Assembly: GCA_029783825.1 (NCBI GenBank)
Contig: JAREIK010000343.1
Location: 3,639,001 to 3,703,000 of the forward strand
Length of the DNA stretch: 64,000 nt
Direction of reading: 5' to 3'
Source of the DNA: Sapria himalayana
Taxonomy: Eukaryota; Streptophyta; Magnoliopsida; Malpighiales; Rafflesiaceae
This document shows, piece after piece, positions 50,000 through 62,990 of the stretch. The position numbers were made by a program, and so were the translations under genes. Under the pieces are notes generated by a model. That model was not told where the DNA came from. It did not search any database and worked only from the letters and a program-made list of their open reading frames with translations. The stretch's first letter is position 1; the number at the start of each line of letters is the position of its first letter.

Positions 50000-52900
50000 A
50001 AATACTTTTCCTCAAGTTGGAGAGTGAATACTATGAAGTCAAACTAGTTACATAATGTGATAAATTGATCTTTTCCTAAAACTTTTGTGAGCATATCCAC
50101 CAATTCTAAGCAAATGAGCATGTAATAAGGAGAATGTCATTGACATACATGAAAATTATAATGAAAGAAGTATCTTGAGGTTTAATTAAAAGTGAATAGT
50201 TAGCCTTTGATCGTAGATAACCATCTTTCTTAAAATAATATTTGAAAAAAATATATAACTAATTTTTCGATGCTTGTTAGAAACCTAAAAAGAGACTTAT
50301 AAAGCCGACATACAAGATTTTCCCTTTGTCAGCAAAGATTATGAAGAGGTTCCATATGGGCTTCTTCATGTAAATTCCTATGGATAAACGCATTTTGAAT
50401 ATTAAGTTGATAGATGAACTAATTGTGAGTAGCACCTAGAATAAAAAGACACTAAGAGATAGTGTGCACGATGGAAAATGAAAATGTCTATTAGAAATCA
50501 GTACCTCAACTTGAGTATAGAACTTGGCGACAAGTTGAACCTTGTGATGTTCAATGATACCATCAAAATGAAACTTGATCTTGTAAATCCATTTGTAGCT
50601 AATGGGTTTATGGCTAGAAGGAAGAGGTACAATAGTCCATGTAATGTTGTTTTCTAATGCTCATTATTCAATTTTCATAGCCTCTTTCTATTTTGGATCA
50701 ATGTTGGTTTGAGCATATGAATGAAGTTATTTGTGATCTGATATGTCATTTAAGAAAGATTAATGGGATGATGTAAAATGAGAATGTGTGAGAAAATGAG
50801 ATAAAGGGTAATGAGTAGCTTTTTATAGAATTGGCAACAAGTCTGAATGATTGATTTGAGTAGACATGATGTAGCCTTTATGTCATGCTAAAGAATGTTT
50901 AGGATGGGTGGATGATGTGAGGATGTGTTGGAGGGAACAATAAGTTTTGTTAGGTTTGGTATGCATATTTCTAAGTTAGACAAAGTGTTTTGAGTTTTTG
51001 TGGCAATGGAGTTTGTGTTGGTATGACCTGTATGATTTGGCAATATATCTGGTCATGCATAATTATTGGCATCGTAGTTTTGATAAATTGACATAATGGA
51101 TTTTGGCATAAAGTCTATAGCATCATGGTCTGGGAAAAATCATATTGCGGTAGTGGTGTCATGTTGGTTTTTGTTTCATGTTAAGTGAGGTGAATTATCC
51201 AAAAGAGGATGTACATGTTTTAATGTCAATTTGAGAGATAGGGAAAATTGTATTGAAAGGAAATGATGTTTCATAAAATTAGACATCATAATTAGCAATA
51301 AGTTTTTATGATTTAAGGTAAAAAATCTTCTATCAATTCCACCCTTTGGATAACATGCAAAATCTAGAAATAGGATATACATGTGTGACATGATACAAAC
51401 TATCAAACACTTTCATTTCATTAAGTGATGGAGGATGATGATAAAGTATTTCAAAAGGTTATTTGTTGGACAATAATAATGATGAGAGATGATTTATTAG
51501 ATAAACTTTGGTTAAAACTTATTCACCTCAAAAAATAAGTGGAAACTGAGATTGAAAATTTAAGAGCATGTGCAATATTAAGGACATGGTGATATTTGCA
51601 TTCAACAACCCCATTTTGTTGGCGTGCATGGACATAAAAGTTCATTGATATTCTATGTAATAAAAAAACATGTTCTCGAGTGAGTTGGAACTTTGTGTGA
51701 ACCCCAAAATATTATGATATAATAAATCAAAAAGCAATCTATATTGTTTTTGAATTCGAAGGAAAAGGTAATTGTGTTTGAATGTGGAGTAGTCCATACA
51801 ATAGTTATCAAATGAAATTGTAGTTTAAGATATACAAAAGAAATCAAATTTCAAATGATGTGAAGATGGATGCCCATGATGAATGTGCCATAGGCTTGGA
51901 GGTTGAGAGACTTGATGGACATAGACATTTGTTGTAATGGGGACATGTACTAAAGATCTCTTTGTTGCATACTTGAGCCAATCATCCTCTTTGGAAACCA
52001 AACCCTGCAAGGCACAGTAATTAGGAAAGAAAATGACAACATTTTAGAGCATTGGTCGAGGTATCAAATGGGCTGTGCTATGTCAGTATGGCCCGTTGGC
52101 ATATCTTTTAGCTGGGTTTGTACTTGAATGTGCAGGATTATTCCAAGTAGGGTCAGGTCTAACCAAGCTAGTATGGTTCATTCCATATTAGTATAAGTTA
52201 AGACCATGTTAGCTTGTTTGGCTAACCATACTAAAACTAGCCCACGTAGGTCATTGTGTCGTGTTGTGACATTTCTTGCCTGGCATGGTTGGGCCATGCA
52301 ATACCAAGTTTGTTTAACCCAATCGATACCTCTAAACACTTTAATTTTGCTAATAGACATCAAATCCAAATGAAACCGATACAAAAAAAAATTTTGATTA
52401 TGACATCATAATTAAATGGGATAGTACTATTGGAAGTAATTGAGGTTGAAGAATTAATTATTTTCCATGGAAGATGACTCTAATTAGGTAAAAAGTCTAG
52501 AATTCGAAGTGATATCATTTGTTGCTCCACTATCTAAAATCAAATGTTTAGTCAAAACTACATTGATTAAAATATTAGAAATATGAAACAAACCTATAGC
52601 ATTTGCAAACATATATTTGTTACCATTTTTATTGTTGGAAATCATTATGGATAATGCATGGGCAAGTTGCTAAAGTTATTAAAATACTTATATTACCATT
52701 TTTATTGTTGAGAGTCAACAACATGGCTTTGTAGATTGTGCCCTTCTGTGGTTGGTGAGGATTCCGTTGTATTGGCAGTAGGAGAGGTATAAAAGACTTT
52801 CTAATGAAATTGATTGATTATAATTTCCTTATCTTCCTAAATTACTAGAAGTCTTAAGTACCATTCTTAAATTTGCATATTTCTCTAGTTTGTCCATTTC

Positions 52901-53650
52901 TATCTCAAAAATTACAATGAAACTTCATCTTAAGATAATTTTTAATGGTGTGATCATTTCTATTACAGTAATCACAGTGTTTACCTTTAGGCTCATTGTT
53001 GTAGCTGTTTTGAAGGCTCTGAAATATTGTTGCAATAGTGAAGTTTTCTATCATCTCAAATATCATTTTGTCATTGGGTTTCATCTTAAACAACAAGAGA
53101 ATAGGCTTGTTTGAACATTGAGTGACGATGATATAATGAGAATATCGTTGTGAAGAGTGTAAAAAGTAGCATCGAGGCCCATAAAAATTCGCATATGCCA
53201 ATCATCTTCTCTTTGCTATTGACGTGCATTTAATTGATCAAAATGTAAAGAATTCTATATATTTACAATTCATCCCATCAACCTCTTAGTTTCATATAAT
53301 AGGTTAAGACAGTAATGGATCATTATGCTAATGATTCTAAAGATCATTGAATTTGATAAATTGTAGGTGCATTTTTTGAGAGAACTAATTTTTAAGATCC
53401 TCCTGTACTTGATAAGCTATCTTTGTATGAATAACTCATCTTGCTAAATCAGGTTTCCCAGAATGTGTAAGCCATGACAAGATCATATTGTTATATTGAT
53501 TCCATGATATAAATTCAATAGGCTGCTCTATTTCTGAAGGAGGCCTGACCATTTGATGGAGCCATTGATGAACCCTATTTTGTTTTTTGATAGTAAGAGC
53601 ATGAACATGATGAATTTTCTCCATGATTGATAGTTGGATCCGTTAAATAT
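50000..53650 (-). mobile_element. Ty1/copia relic, minus orientation, gag to RT
   Basis: On the minus strand, in order: gag N-terminal text (IEFISWNQYNNMILSWL, about 53530-53480), a zinc knuckle (KHCDYCNRNDHTIKNYLK, about 52985-52930, with the last Cys replaced), a protease signature (LDSGAT, about 52540), GAG-pre-integrase text (LWHIHHGHPSSHHLKF, about 51900-51850), integrase fragments (51850-51450), and reverse-transcriptase pieces (about 50640-50120, with the DD box changed to ND). Stops and shifts break all domains. A small hAT-like element sits between protease and GAG-pre-integrase. LTRs were not delimited. Confidence 0.75.
52056..52334. mobile_element. Small hAT-like element (about 280 bp)
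   Basis: Left end TCGAGGTATCAAATGGGCTG and right end, inverted, TAGAGGTATCGATTGGGTTA resemble the termini of the 38098 hAT family. The inside is GC-richer and carries GGCCCGTTGGC and CTGGCATGG words. It lies inside the minus-strand copia relic. The flanking 8-mers (AGCATTGG, AACACTTT) agree at only 4 of 8 positions, so the target duplication is not convincing. Confidence 0.55.
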
Positions 53651-54543
53651 TATTGGGACGAGCATGAGATTGGAAAAAGATCAGAATGGTGAATAAAATA
53701 TGAACTCGAATAATCCATGCCATAACTGTTCTTGTTGATATTGGAGCTAGTGAAGATTGGTGATGGTGGAGAACAAAAAGATTGTAAAAATTTATAAGTT
53801 ATTTTTTAGTATTATTGTGTATTGCTTCGGACTTTTAGTGTAATTTTCAGAATTAATTTTATTTTGGAGAACAAAAAATAAAAATATTTTTTTAGGTTTT
53901 TGTTCTAATTTTTCTTGGCTAGTACCAAATCATAATTATTTATTTTTTGTGGAATTCCCCAATTGGATTAAATGATTCAATTTTCAATTAACTTTTCCAA
54001 TTAAAATTTCCAATCCTGCAATTAAGTCGTAGACTCGTAGTATGCTTCGATAGTTCGATTTCGTTGCTGTCCCCGGCTCCCCGCGCTTCCTCTCACTGCT
54101 TGCTTGAATCCAGGAAGAAGAAGCTGACCTCATCCAAGAGCATTTCATTCATCACAGAGGTATATTGTTCGTCTGTTCTGTTATCGTAATGTCTTGCTCG
54201 ATTACTTTATTCAAAACTTGTTAAGGCGAGGAATTAACGCGTTGGTAGTTTTGGCAACTTGTTTAATTTTCACACTAGAATTTTGATTTCTGTGTTGGAC
54301 CTGATTGGTTTATCATCACGACGCGATTTTCTCGTTTAATTAGGTGCTGAATTTTTCGTGCGGGTTCTGTTTCACCCTCTTGATCCTGGCTTGCTCATAG
54401 AAGAGGTCTATCGGCAACAGGAGATCTGGTTAGATTGATAAATGGCTGTAAGAGGATAAGTTGTTATCTGGCAAGGTTTTTGGATCTGCGGTGACATTGC
54501 ACTAAGGTCTATCAGGAACTCGGCCAAACCTAGGGTTTAGAAA
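53651..54543 (+). promoter_or_regulatory. Promoter and 5' UTR of the LDL3-like gene
   Basis: From about 54050 the sequence becomes GC-rich and gene-like (CCCCGGCTCCCCGCGC near 54070). A likely noncoding first exon ends at 54159 (CACAGAG|GTATATT), followed by a 5' UTR intron whose acceptor is probably one of the AG sites at 54399-54440. The first ATG used for the main frame lies at 54544. Sequence before about 54000 is AT-rich. Confidence 0.55.
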
Positions 54544-57500
54544 ATGCAAGGGAAGAGCAAAAAGCGGCCAGTGTAATGATAAATTGAAATTAGTCAAGGC
54601 TGGTGTCGATCTGGATGATAACGAGCCAATTGGTTCTTTATTCAAGTCGAAAAGATCCAGATGCCCCAAAATGATTAACCCAACGAGGGGCAAATTCGTG
54701 GACAATGATGAAGAGCTAATGCATAAGAAATCCAAAGTTTTTGGCAGCATGGATGTTACCCTGGCCACTTTTAAGAAGAGTCTGAAAGGTCCAAATGCCA
54801 AGGCACAGAAAAGCACGGGGAATAACATTTCCAGGGAGGATAGCTTATTGGGTTTAAATATTGTTCAAGGACTGCGCAAGAGGAGGAACAAGAGGGTGAA
54901 GAAAGTGAAGTTTGATGCTGAGTGTCATAATGCTGATGTTGAAGATGATGACTTTGATAACCTAGAGGCTCTACCATCGTGCAGTACCTTCCATGAAGAT
55001 CATCGTGAAGAGGGTCTGCGTTCATCCCTGGCAAATGAGAATCACAGAGTTCAAGCTCCAGATGCTGGATTAAACTGCTCCACTGAAGTTATTACTGCTG
55101 ATGTACAAAGACCCAGTCCTTCCTTAAATGAGGTCCAGATGGATACAAAAGGTAAAGATGCTTCTCATGGTATTGCTTATTTAAACTCTCCAGGCTCTAC
55201 TTTGGAATCGAGTGATGTGGTAGCACATGACAAGGTCGTTGTTGATGACTTTCATGCATCAATTTGCACCAGAGAAGATCCATATGCAATCAAAGAGCCT
55301 CATTCTGTTTTGCTTTCTTCTGCATCTCAATTGGGTGGAATCCAAAACCACTTTCAGAACTCCAGCCGGATGGAGATTTCTTCTGGCTCACTTGGGGAGC
55401 ACACTGAAGACTCATTCTTAGACCAAAACACGAGCATGCAGTTTTCTGAGTGCATGCCGGACACTTCGCTACGAGTTGCAGGAAAAATGCCTGATTCTTG
55501 TTCTGTGATGGCTCATTGTGACGCGAATCAGGGCATCAATGACCGAAACACTGAAGAAGGCAGTGCCCTTAACCCAGCCCATTTGAAAGGTTCGCCAAAA
55601 TATGCACCTCGCAGCACATTTTCTTCCGATCTGATGATTGAAGAAGCACACCTCGCAGCTATAACTGATAATGAGCTTCAGCATGGTTCTGTTTCTTCAC
55701 TATCAAATGAAGCATGTTCTGATAGTGATGGTCCAAGCATGTTACTGGTAACTACCGTGAAGTCAGATGAAGTGCATGATTCTGGATTTGGCTTACAGGT
55801 GAACAGTCAAGTGCACTCTTTGGAATCTCACACTCATCAAAAGGAGTCCTTTGGCTCCATTTCAAAGCGCAGCTCTGTTTTACTTGAAAATCAACTTTCA
55901 GACTGTGCTAATATTCATTGCCAACATTATTCAATTCCAGAGGAAAATGGGAGCTGCCCATGTGATGCAGCATCCACTCCTCATTCTGGAGTTAAAGACA
56001 GCAGGTTGTCAGCTGTTCAGCGTGCTGCACGCAAAGCAAGGAAGCGTCGGCTTGGTGACATGGCCTACGAGGGAGATAGTGATTGGGAAAACAACACGAA
56101 CGAACAACATTTTCTGGCAGATGATCAGACTGCTGAAAGTGATCAAATTTTCATAACAAGAGAGAAATCTGATTCTTCAACCATTACCATGGAGTCTGAT
56201 CATGGCAGGGCTGCAGCTGTGTCAGCAGGCTTGAGAGCTGCTGTTGCTGGTCCAATCGAGAAGATCAAATTCAAAGAGTATCTGAAAAGAAAAGGTGGAC
56301 TCCAAGAATATTTGGAATGCAGGTTTGTTTTCTTTTTTGCCCCCCCCCCCCGCCCCCTTCTTAAATTGGTCAGGGAACAATGATCTGGAAGCCAAACTCA
56401 TGGCTAACTTTGCACAGGCTTTTCTTCTCAGTTTCACATATCGAAAGCTCCAAAAACTTTATTTTTATTTGTTTATGTGTTGCTGCTGCTGCTGCATCTC
56501 AGCTGGTGTCTAGCACCTCTTCGCCAATGCTATAAGAGGTTTATGTTTGTGCTCATTATGAGAATAAGAGGTCATGAGTTCGATGAGCACCTCTATTTTT
56601 GCGTAAAATGAAGATGGCAGTGCCTATAATGCTGTGTCATTGTCTCTGGAAGTCCAACTTTTTGCACTTTGATTTGCAGGAATAAGATCTTATCCATTTG
56701 GAGTAGAAATGTCTGTCAAATATTGCCCCTGGATGATTGTGGTGTCGCTTGTGGCGATGGTTCGCAGCGTGCTTCTCTGATTAGAGAAGTGCATGCCTTC
56801 CTGGACCAGAGCGTGAGTTCTTCTATTAATTCTTTCTTGCATTGTGATGTTTATTGGAGAGTTCTTCCATCCTGCAAAAGTTTTTATTGCTCAAGGAAGG
56901 AAGCAACTTTTGCAGGGCTACATAAATGCTGGAATTTCTTCGAAGAAGGACAAGGCAGACTCCGATGGACGCCTAAGGGAAGCGACTCGTGGGGTCGGCA
57001 CTGCAGCTCATGCTGCTGATTCAGACGATGGGGCCGTCTTCCCTCTCGACCCAGCCAAGACTTCTGAGAGTTTCTCCCATCCTAACCATGGAGGCACAGT
57101 TGGTTTGGCAACCCCACCATTAAAAGATTCAGAAATGGAAGTGGATGTGGATGGGGCGAGCCAATCTCTCAGTCTCCAAAACAATGGTGCTCTAGATGCG
57201 AATTCTGGAAATTTGTGCCCTAATTTGGATGCGGTGGGTGCCGCCGACCCATCCTCTGCAACATCTTATTGGCGGAGCAGTGCTGCTAGAAATAATCACG
57301 GCGTCCATGCTAGTTCACGGAATTTTTCCGAGGGCAGAAGGAAAATCATCGTGGTAGGAGCTGGCCCCTCTGGGTTGACTGCTGCGCGCCATTTAAAACG
57401 GCAGGGGTTTGACGTGACCGTGCTCGAGGCCAGGGACAGGGTAGGCGGTCGTGTTTATACCGACCGCTCGTCTTTTTCCGTGCCCGTGGACCTCGGGGCG

Positions 57501-59255
57501 AGCATCATCACTGGAGTCGAAGCTGACGTGGCCACCGAACGGAGGCCGGATCCTTCTGCCCTGGTCTGTGCCCAACTGGGCCTTCAACTGACCGTGCTGA
57601 ACAGTGATTGCCCGCTGTACGATATTGTCACCGGGGAAAAGGTTCCGAAAGATCTCGACGAAACTCTGGAAGCAGAGTACAACAGCCTCCTCGACGACAT
57701 GCTGCTGCTTGTTGCGCAGAAGGGGGACCAGTCGACGGAGATGTCCCTGGAGGAAGGGCTAGAACATGCTCTCGAGAGGCGTCGCCTGCCCAAATCCAGC
57801 TTCATTTTTGGTGAAGCTGAAAAAGAAGAAGGTGAAGCCGGGACGCTGAGCCCTCTCGAGAGGAGGGTGATGGACTGGCACTTTGCTAACCTGGAGTATG
57901 GGTGTGCTGCGTTGCTCAAACAGGTGTCCCTTCCCTACTGGAACCAAGATGATGTCTACGGAGGGTTCGGTGGAGCGCATTGCATGGTCAAGGGCGGCTA
58001 TGGAAATGTGACCGACTCTCTCAAAGAAGGGCTCTTGATTCGCACGAGCCACGTGGTGGCTTCGGTTTCGTATGGCTCGGACCCGGAGGCTAGCCCTGGC
58101 TGGGAAAGTGCGGTCAGAGTCTCAACGTCAGATGGTAGCGAGTTCACCGCAGATGCCGTGTTGATCACCGTGCCACTCGGGTGCTTGAAAGCAGACGCCA
58201 TCGCCTTCACCCCTCCGCTGCCCCAGTGGAAGCAGGATTCGATCCAGCGTCTTGGGTTTGGAGTTCTTAATAAGATTGTGATGGAATTCCCTGCTGTTTT
58301 CTGGGACGATTCTGTTGATTATTTTGGGGCAACTGCCGTGGAAAAAGACCAGCGGGGGCACTGCTTTATGTTCTGGAACGTGAAGAAGACCGTCGGGGCT
58401 CCGGTGCTTATTGCGTTAGTAGTTGGTAAGGCGGCTGTGGATGGCCAGAGCTTGAATCCGTCCGACTGCGTGGACCGTGCGCTGGCTGTTCTCCGCAGGC
58501 TCTTCGGGGGGGCTGCGGTTCCGCAGCCAGTTGCGTCGACGGTGACGGACTGGGGCCGGGATCCTTTCAGCCGCGGGGCTTATTCTTATGTTGCGGTCGG
58601 GTCGTCTGGCGAAGACTACGATGTGCTGGGCAGGCCTGTTGAAAATTGTTTGTTTTTTGCCGGCGAAGCTACCTGCAAGGAGCATCCTGATACGGTTGGC
58701 GGCGCGATGATGAGCGGGCTTCGCGAGGCAGTACGCATCATCGACATTTTGCGGACCGGAAATGATTACGCTGCCGATGTAGAGGCGATGGAGGCGGCGC
58801 AGAGGCACTCGGAGTTTGAGAGAGATGAAGTTCGGGATATAACAGCCAGGCTCGATGCAGTCGAGCTCTCGGACGTGTCGTCCAAGAGTTCCCTGGATCG
58901 GGCCCAGATTTCAACGCGGAAAATTTTGCTGCAAGATTTGTTTTTTAGCACCAAGTTTGCTCAAGGGCGACTGTGCCTTGCAAAGGAGCTGTTGAACCTC
59001 CCTGCCGAATGCTTGAAGTCCTTTGCTGGGACCCAAAAAGGCTTGACCACCCTCAACTCCTGGATTCTGGTCCGTAACGGCTCCCTCCCTGTTTTATTGA
59101 TCTTGCCGTCTTGATTGTCGTGGCTTCATTCATGTCTCTTACTTTTCTCATTTGATGGTAGGACTCCATGGGAAAAGACGGAACAAAACTGCTGCGTCAT
59201 TGTGTTCGCCTTCTTGTCATCGTTTCGACTGATTTACGAGCAGTGCGTTTGTCGG
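54544..59255 (+). CDS. LDL3-like histone lysine demethylase (SWIRM + amine oxidase), 3' end outside
   Basis: Four coding exons: 54544-56322, 56680-56812, 56916-59069 and 59162-59255, all with GT-AG introns in matching phase. Exon 1 encodes a long, acidic, Ser-rich N-terminal region (DNEPIGSLFKSKR near the start; RRLGDMAYEGDSDWE near the end) and the start of the SWIRM domain, which continues through exon 2 (REVHAFLDQS) into exon 3 (GYINAGISSKKDK). Exon 3 carries the FAD amine oxidase: GAGPSG at 57357-57374, EARDRVGGRVYTD, GFGVLNK with the catalytic-site Lys at 58272-58274, and FAGEATCKEHPDTVGGAMMSG. After it comes the plant-specific C-terminal extension (DEVRDITARLDAVELS, LKSFAGTQKGLTTLNSW; exon 4 MGKDGTKLLRHCVRLL). 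The family removes methyl groups from histone H3K4 in the nucleus using FAD. Exon 4 ends at a GTATTT donor; the remaining C terminus is not in the window. The ATG at 54544 is one base out of frame with the rest (see findings). Confidence 0.92.
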
Positions 59256-60276
59256 GTATTTTTCTTAGTTTCTTATTTCATATGCAATTAGCCATGCCCA
59301 CATGTCATCCCCATAGTCTCTTTTTTATTTTATTTTTCTTTTTGGCATTGATTATTTTGGTCGTTAATTATGAAAAATTATTTTGCTACGTTCTCATAAA
59401 TATTTTTTTTATTGTATGTTAAAATTCTTTAAAATTTAACATAATAGGTCGATATATTAAGCATAATATAGATATATAACTTTTTTTTTATATTTATCAA
59501 TATCATCATCATCATCATCAGCATTATATATTAATTTTGTAAGCAATGTGATATAACATAGTGCTTAAATAAATTGAAGGAAAAATCATATTTTGGGGTT
59601 GTAAAATGAAAATCTTTATGTTTTGATATTCTCTCTTAAATGTATTTTAAAAAACATATCTTAAAATATGAAATAGTTATATTTGGGGCCCCAAAATATG
59701 AAATCCCGTATATGCCCTCTTGATGACATGTCGTCATTTCAAAAGGAAATGATTTTTTTTTGCTGATTTTTGAATTTGAAAATTGCCGAAACCTTAACCA
59801 AACCATTTTTCGAATTCAAAAATTAAATTTAATTGTTTATTAAATCTGAAAATTACATGTATACTTGTAGGTTTATATATATATATATTTGTAGAAATAT
59901 ATATATATATATATATATTATATTTAAACCTATATAGCTTATATATTTATATATATCTAAATCTATAAATCTTATTTGTATATAAGCCTATAAATATTGC
60001 TATATATATATATATCAATTCATCTAAATAAAAGCAAAAAGATTTGTTCAGAGTAGTTTTTGGTGTAATATTATTAAAATTAAAAATTTATTTGTTATAC
60101 TTTATATAGAACAAAAACTTGTTGCAATATTATTATACATATCATTATTGATATTAATATAACAAAGAACTTTGTCACATGGTTTAATTATCTAGCAAAT
60201 TGATGTTCAAAGAACTGTATCATTTCTTCTATAAATAAATAAAAATAATATATAAATATTTTCTCATAATTTGTCC
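59256..60276 (+). other. Probable intron of the LDL3-like gene
   Basis: AT-rich DNA follows the exon 4 donor. It holds AT dinucleotide runs near 59874-59889 and 59897-59920 and no coding text. The frame that reads through the donor (to a stop near 59420) turns hydrophobic and low-complexity, as expected of intron sequence. Confidence 0.6.
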
Positions 60277-62990
60277 TAGGTGTCATACGAGATGTGTTGG
60301 GCCAGCCTGACCCATTTTTTGTGAGCACGACCGTGCTTTAGTGCCGGGCCATCGGCCCGGCACGACATAGTTTATTCAAGCCAGGCCCGACACGGCCCAT
60401 TGGCTTGGCAGTAAATTTATCATCCCGGGTTAGGCTTGTACGAGTCTATTTAAAAAAAATATATTTTTTTAATTATTTGAATTTTTGTATTAAATTATTT
60501 ATAAAATATATATTATATATAGATAATATTTAAAAATTTTAAATTTGTAACTTGAAAATTGTTGAATATACAATAGTTATAAAGTTTAAATTTTTTTTTT
60601 ATTTTTTAATAAATTTAGATTATAATTTATTAGAATTAAATTATAAGTTTTTAATGAAAAATTTAAACACAAAAAAAAGTAAACAAAAAATTTCGTTAAA
60701 AAAAATTACAAAGTCATAAAGACATAAAGTAAACAAAATGTCTAATCGGCTAATATGTACCGAATCAAAGCAAATATAACGTAACTTAAATAAAAAAGTA
60801 TATAATCAAATCAAAACAAATAACTGAAATTGAAAATCAGCATCAAGAATAATATAAATCATCAGCTGTGTCGGTGAGACATCAAAAATCAAAATTATGT
60901 GACAATGACAAATGTCATGTGGTGTGACATTGGCAACTGACATCTGTCAACGAACATGAGCAACCGACAACTACATCAATTCTCAATCGATATATTATGA
61001 TCATCATCAATCACAACATCAAAACCATTATTATATGGATCATCATCATCAGGAATCAACTCCTCTGCTTTCACGGTGAATGCAGAGTCAATGTCTTAGC
61101 TCCAGCACGATTCTGGATGCTAAACCTCGAATCTTCCTAGTCCTTCATACATGCTAAGGCTTCAATAATATCTGAACATAATCTCGATCTCCTATTCAAA
61201 ATCACGTTCACTGTAACAGAAAAAATAGACTCTGATGCTACGCTCGATACTGGAGGAGTCAGTAGATCTCGTGTCATCCTAGATAGCACAGGAAAGGTGG
61301 ACTTGTGATTTTTATCACTATAATATATCAAGATTCTTAGTATCAGAATGTGATAGGATCGAGCAGTAATCAATATCTAAGTATCGAGAAAGCTCGCTCC
61401 TATGTGACGGTCCTCCCCATCGTTTCTCTCTCGCTAACTGAATGAAAAAAGTATCATCTTCGAAGAAAGTATCTATGTTTGTTCTCACAGTCATACTACT
61501 ATAACCATCATATCTAGTATCGTAGTATGTGAACATGTCAGTCAACTTCTCGTGAATGAACTCATCAGGTGGGTCTTCCAGGTTCATGCACGAGGAAATG
61601 TAAGTCAAAATATTATCTATCCTTCTCACCTTAATCCTAGTGTCCAAGCATGCAGTGAGATAATAAAGAGATGAAATGGTGGACCAATATTTTAAGTACT
61701 TGGTTTTCATCTCTGTAACTATATGGCTAAGTGTCGGGTCAGCTTGATAATTCTTAAACATGATACTAATGTTGCATATGCACTTGAGTGCAATGCAAGT
61801 CGTGAGAGTATAAACTGACGAACACATGTTCAGTCGTGTCATAAAAAATTTTTAGGAATTTAAAAATAAAATTTCTAAAGCTCTGTCAGTATCATCAATA
61901 ATAAGTTCGTCACTCTTACTATTGACGTAGTCGATTATCATGTGTTCGTATCCAACACATGACTCTAAAATCAGGTACGTGTAATTTTAATAGTGTCTCA
62001 CATCTGATTAGAATTTTTTCTTCTTAAGATTCATAGACAAATAGAGACTATCAAACTCTTATTATCTGTGAGGAGTACGAATATATTTTAGTGCATTATG
62101 TATATTATCCAATGCGGGAGAACATGCCTTCATACCTGCTTGTACAATTTGGTTAATCATGTGACACATGTATTTGACATGAAAAATCTCTTCTAATGCT
62201 GTGTCTCTAATATTCCTAACAAACATGTTAATCACTACTCTATTATTAGATGCGTTATTGAATATGATACTAAAAAATTTATTTTAAATTTTATATTCTC
62301 TAAATATTTTTTTCATACACTCAAAAATGACTGGACTATAATGAGGATGCAGAATTTCAGGGAATTCTAAAATTTTTTTATTTATTATCCATTTAGAATC
62401 TACATAGTTAGCGGTGAGACATGTATCAGATGATTCATCGTGATTTGTTCAGATATTGGACGTCACGGACATCACTTCACTATATATTATAAATTCATTA
62501 ATTTTTTTTTTATTTTTCTAACTTATAAAATTTAAGTATGTCGTTCCTAGATGTGGACCTTGGAATCCTATAATAAGCAAGCTACAAATATGTTTGCTTG
62601 ATACTCACTACCATTTGATCTTCCGAAAATCTGATTGAAAAAATCATAAATATAATAAGTTTGGCCATACCTTTCCAATCTAACTCGCTGTGGTATATGA
62701 AGGGAATAAATTTTGAGATTGAACTTGATTCAGTCTCAGAAATACAGTGTTAAGTTGGGTTTGTCTCGGATCTAATGTACCATATTTTTTAGTGCATAAT
62801 TTGGTATGTCTTTTAAGGTGTTTAGTCCCAAATGAATTCTAATAAGTTAAATTATTCATATAATATTTTTATTGTACTATTTTTTCTTTCTCACCCATAG
62901 TATTTTTTTTTATTTTATTATATTAAAATAAGTCCAAACTATCGAAGTTTTCTTAATTTTTTATTTTTTAGATGTTTGGGTTGAGACGAC
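60277..62990 (-). mobile_element. Second copy of the 38-kb hAT family, interrupted at 62990
   Basis: The left end TAGGTGTCATACGAGATGTG at 60277 is followed by GCCGGGCC/GGCACGAC subterminal words, and the body is collinear with the element at 38098-41607. Minus-strand transposase pieces: 61842-61318 (MNLEDPPDEFIH, RWGGPSHRSELSRYLD) and 61373-61137 (LLTPPVSSVASESIFS, the dimerisation domain with its conserved Glu). The catalytic and BED regions (62.0-62.9 kb) are recognisable but full of stops. Collinearity ends at GTTGAGACGAC (62990), where another hAT begins. The right end must lie beyond 64000. The 8 bases before the left end are ATTTGTCC. Confidence 0.85.
61137..61842 (-). pseudogene. hAT transposase C-terminal half, broken
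   Basis: Two overlapping open pieces in different frames (61842-61318, then 61373-61137) cover the region before and including the hAT dimerisation domain (SSVASESIFSV, IIEALACMKD). It is about as complete as the same region in the 38-kb copy but the upstream two thirds are more decayed, so this copy looks older. Confidence 0.8.

Noticed and set aside
52048..52342. 8-bp target duplication for the small hAT-like element
   Set aside because: Flanking 8-mers agree at only 4 of 8 positions, so it cannot be claimed.
54502..55034. Minus-strand frames of 108 and 87 aa over LDL3 exon 1
   Set aside because: Antisense shadows of the coding exon.
57393..58954. Several minus-strand frames of 60-130 aa
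   Set aside because: GC-rich antisense shadows of the demethylase exon 3.
59168..59422. 84-aa frame as a separate small gene
   Set aside because: Its first part is LDL3 exon 4; after the GTATTT donor it reads through intron sequence.
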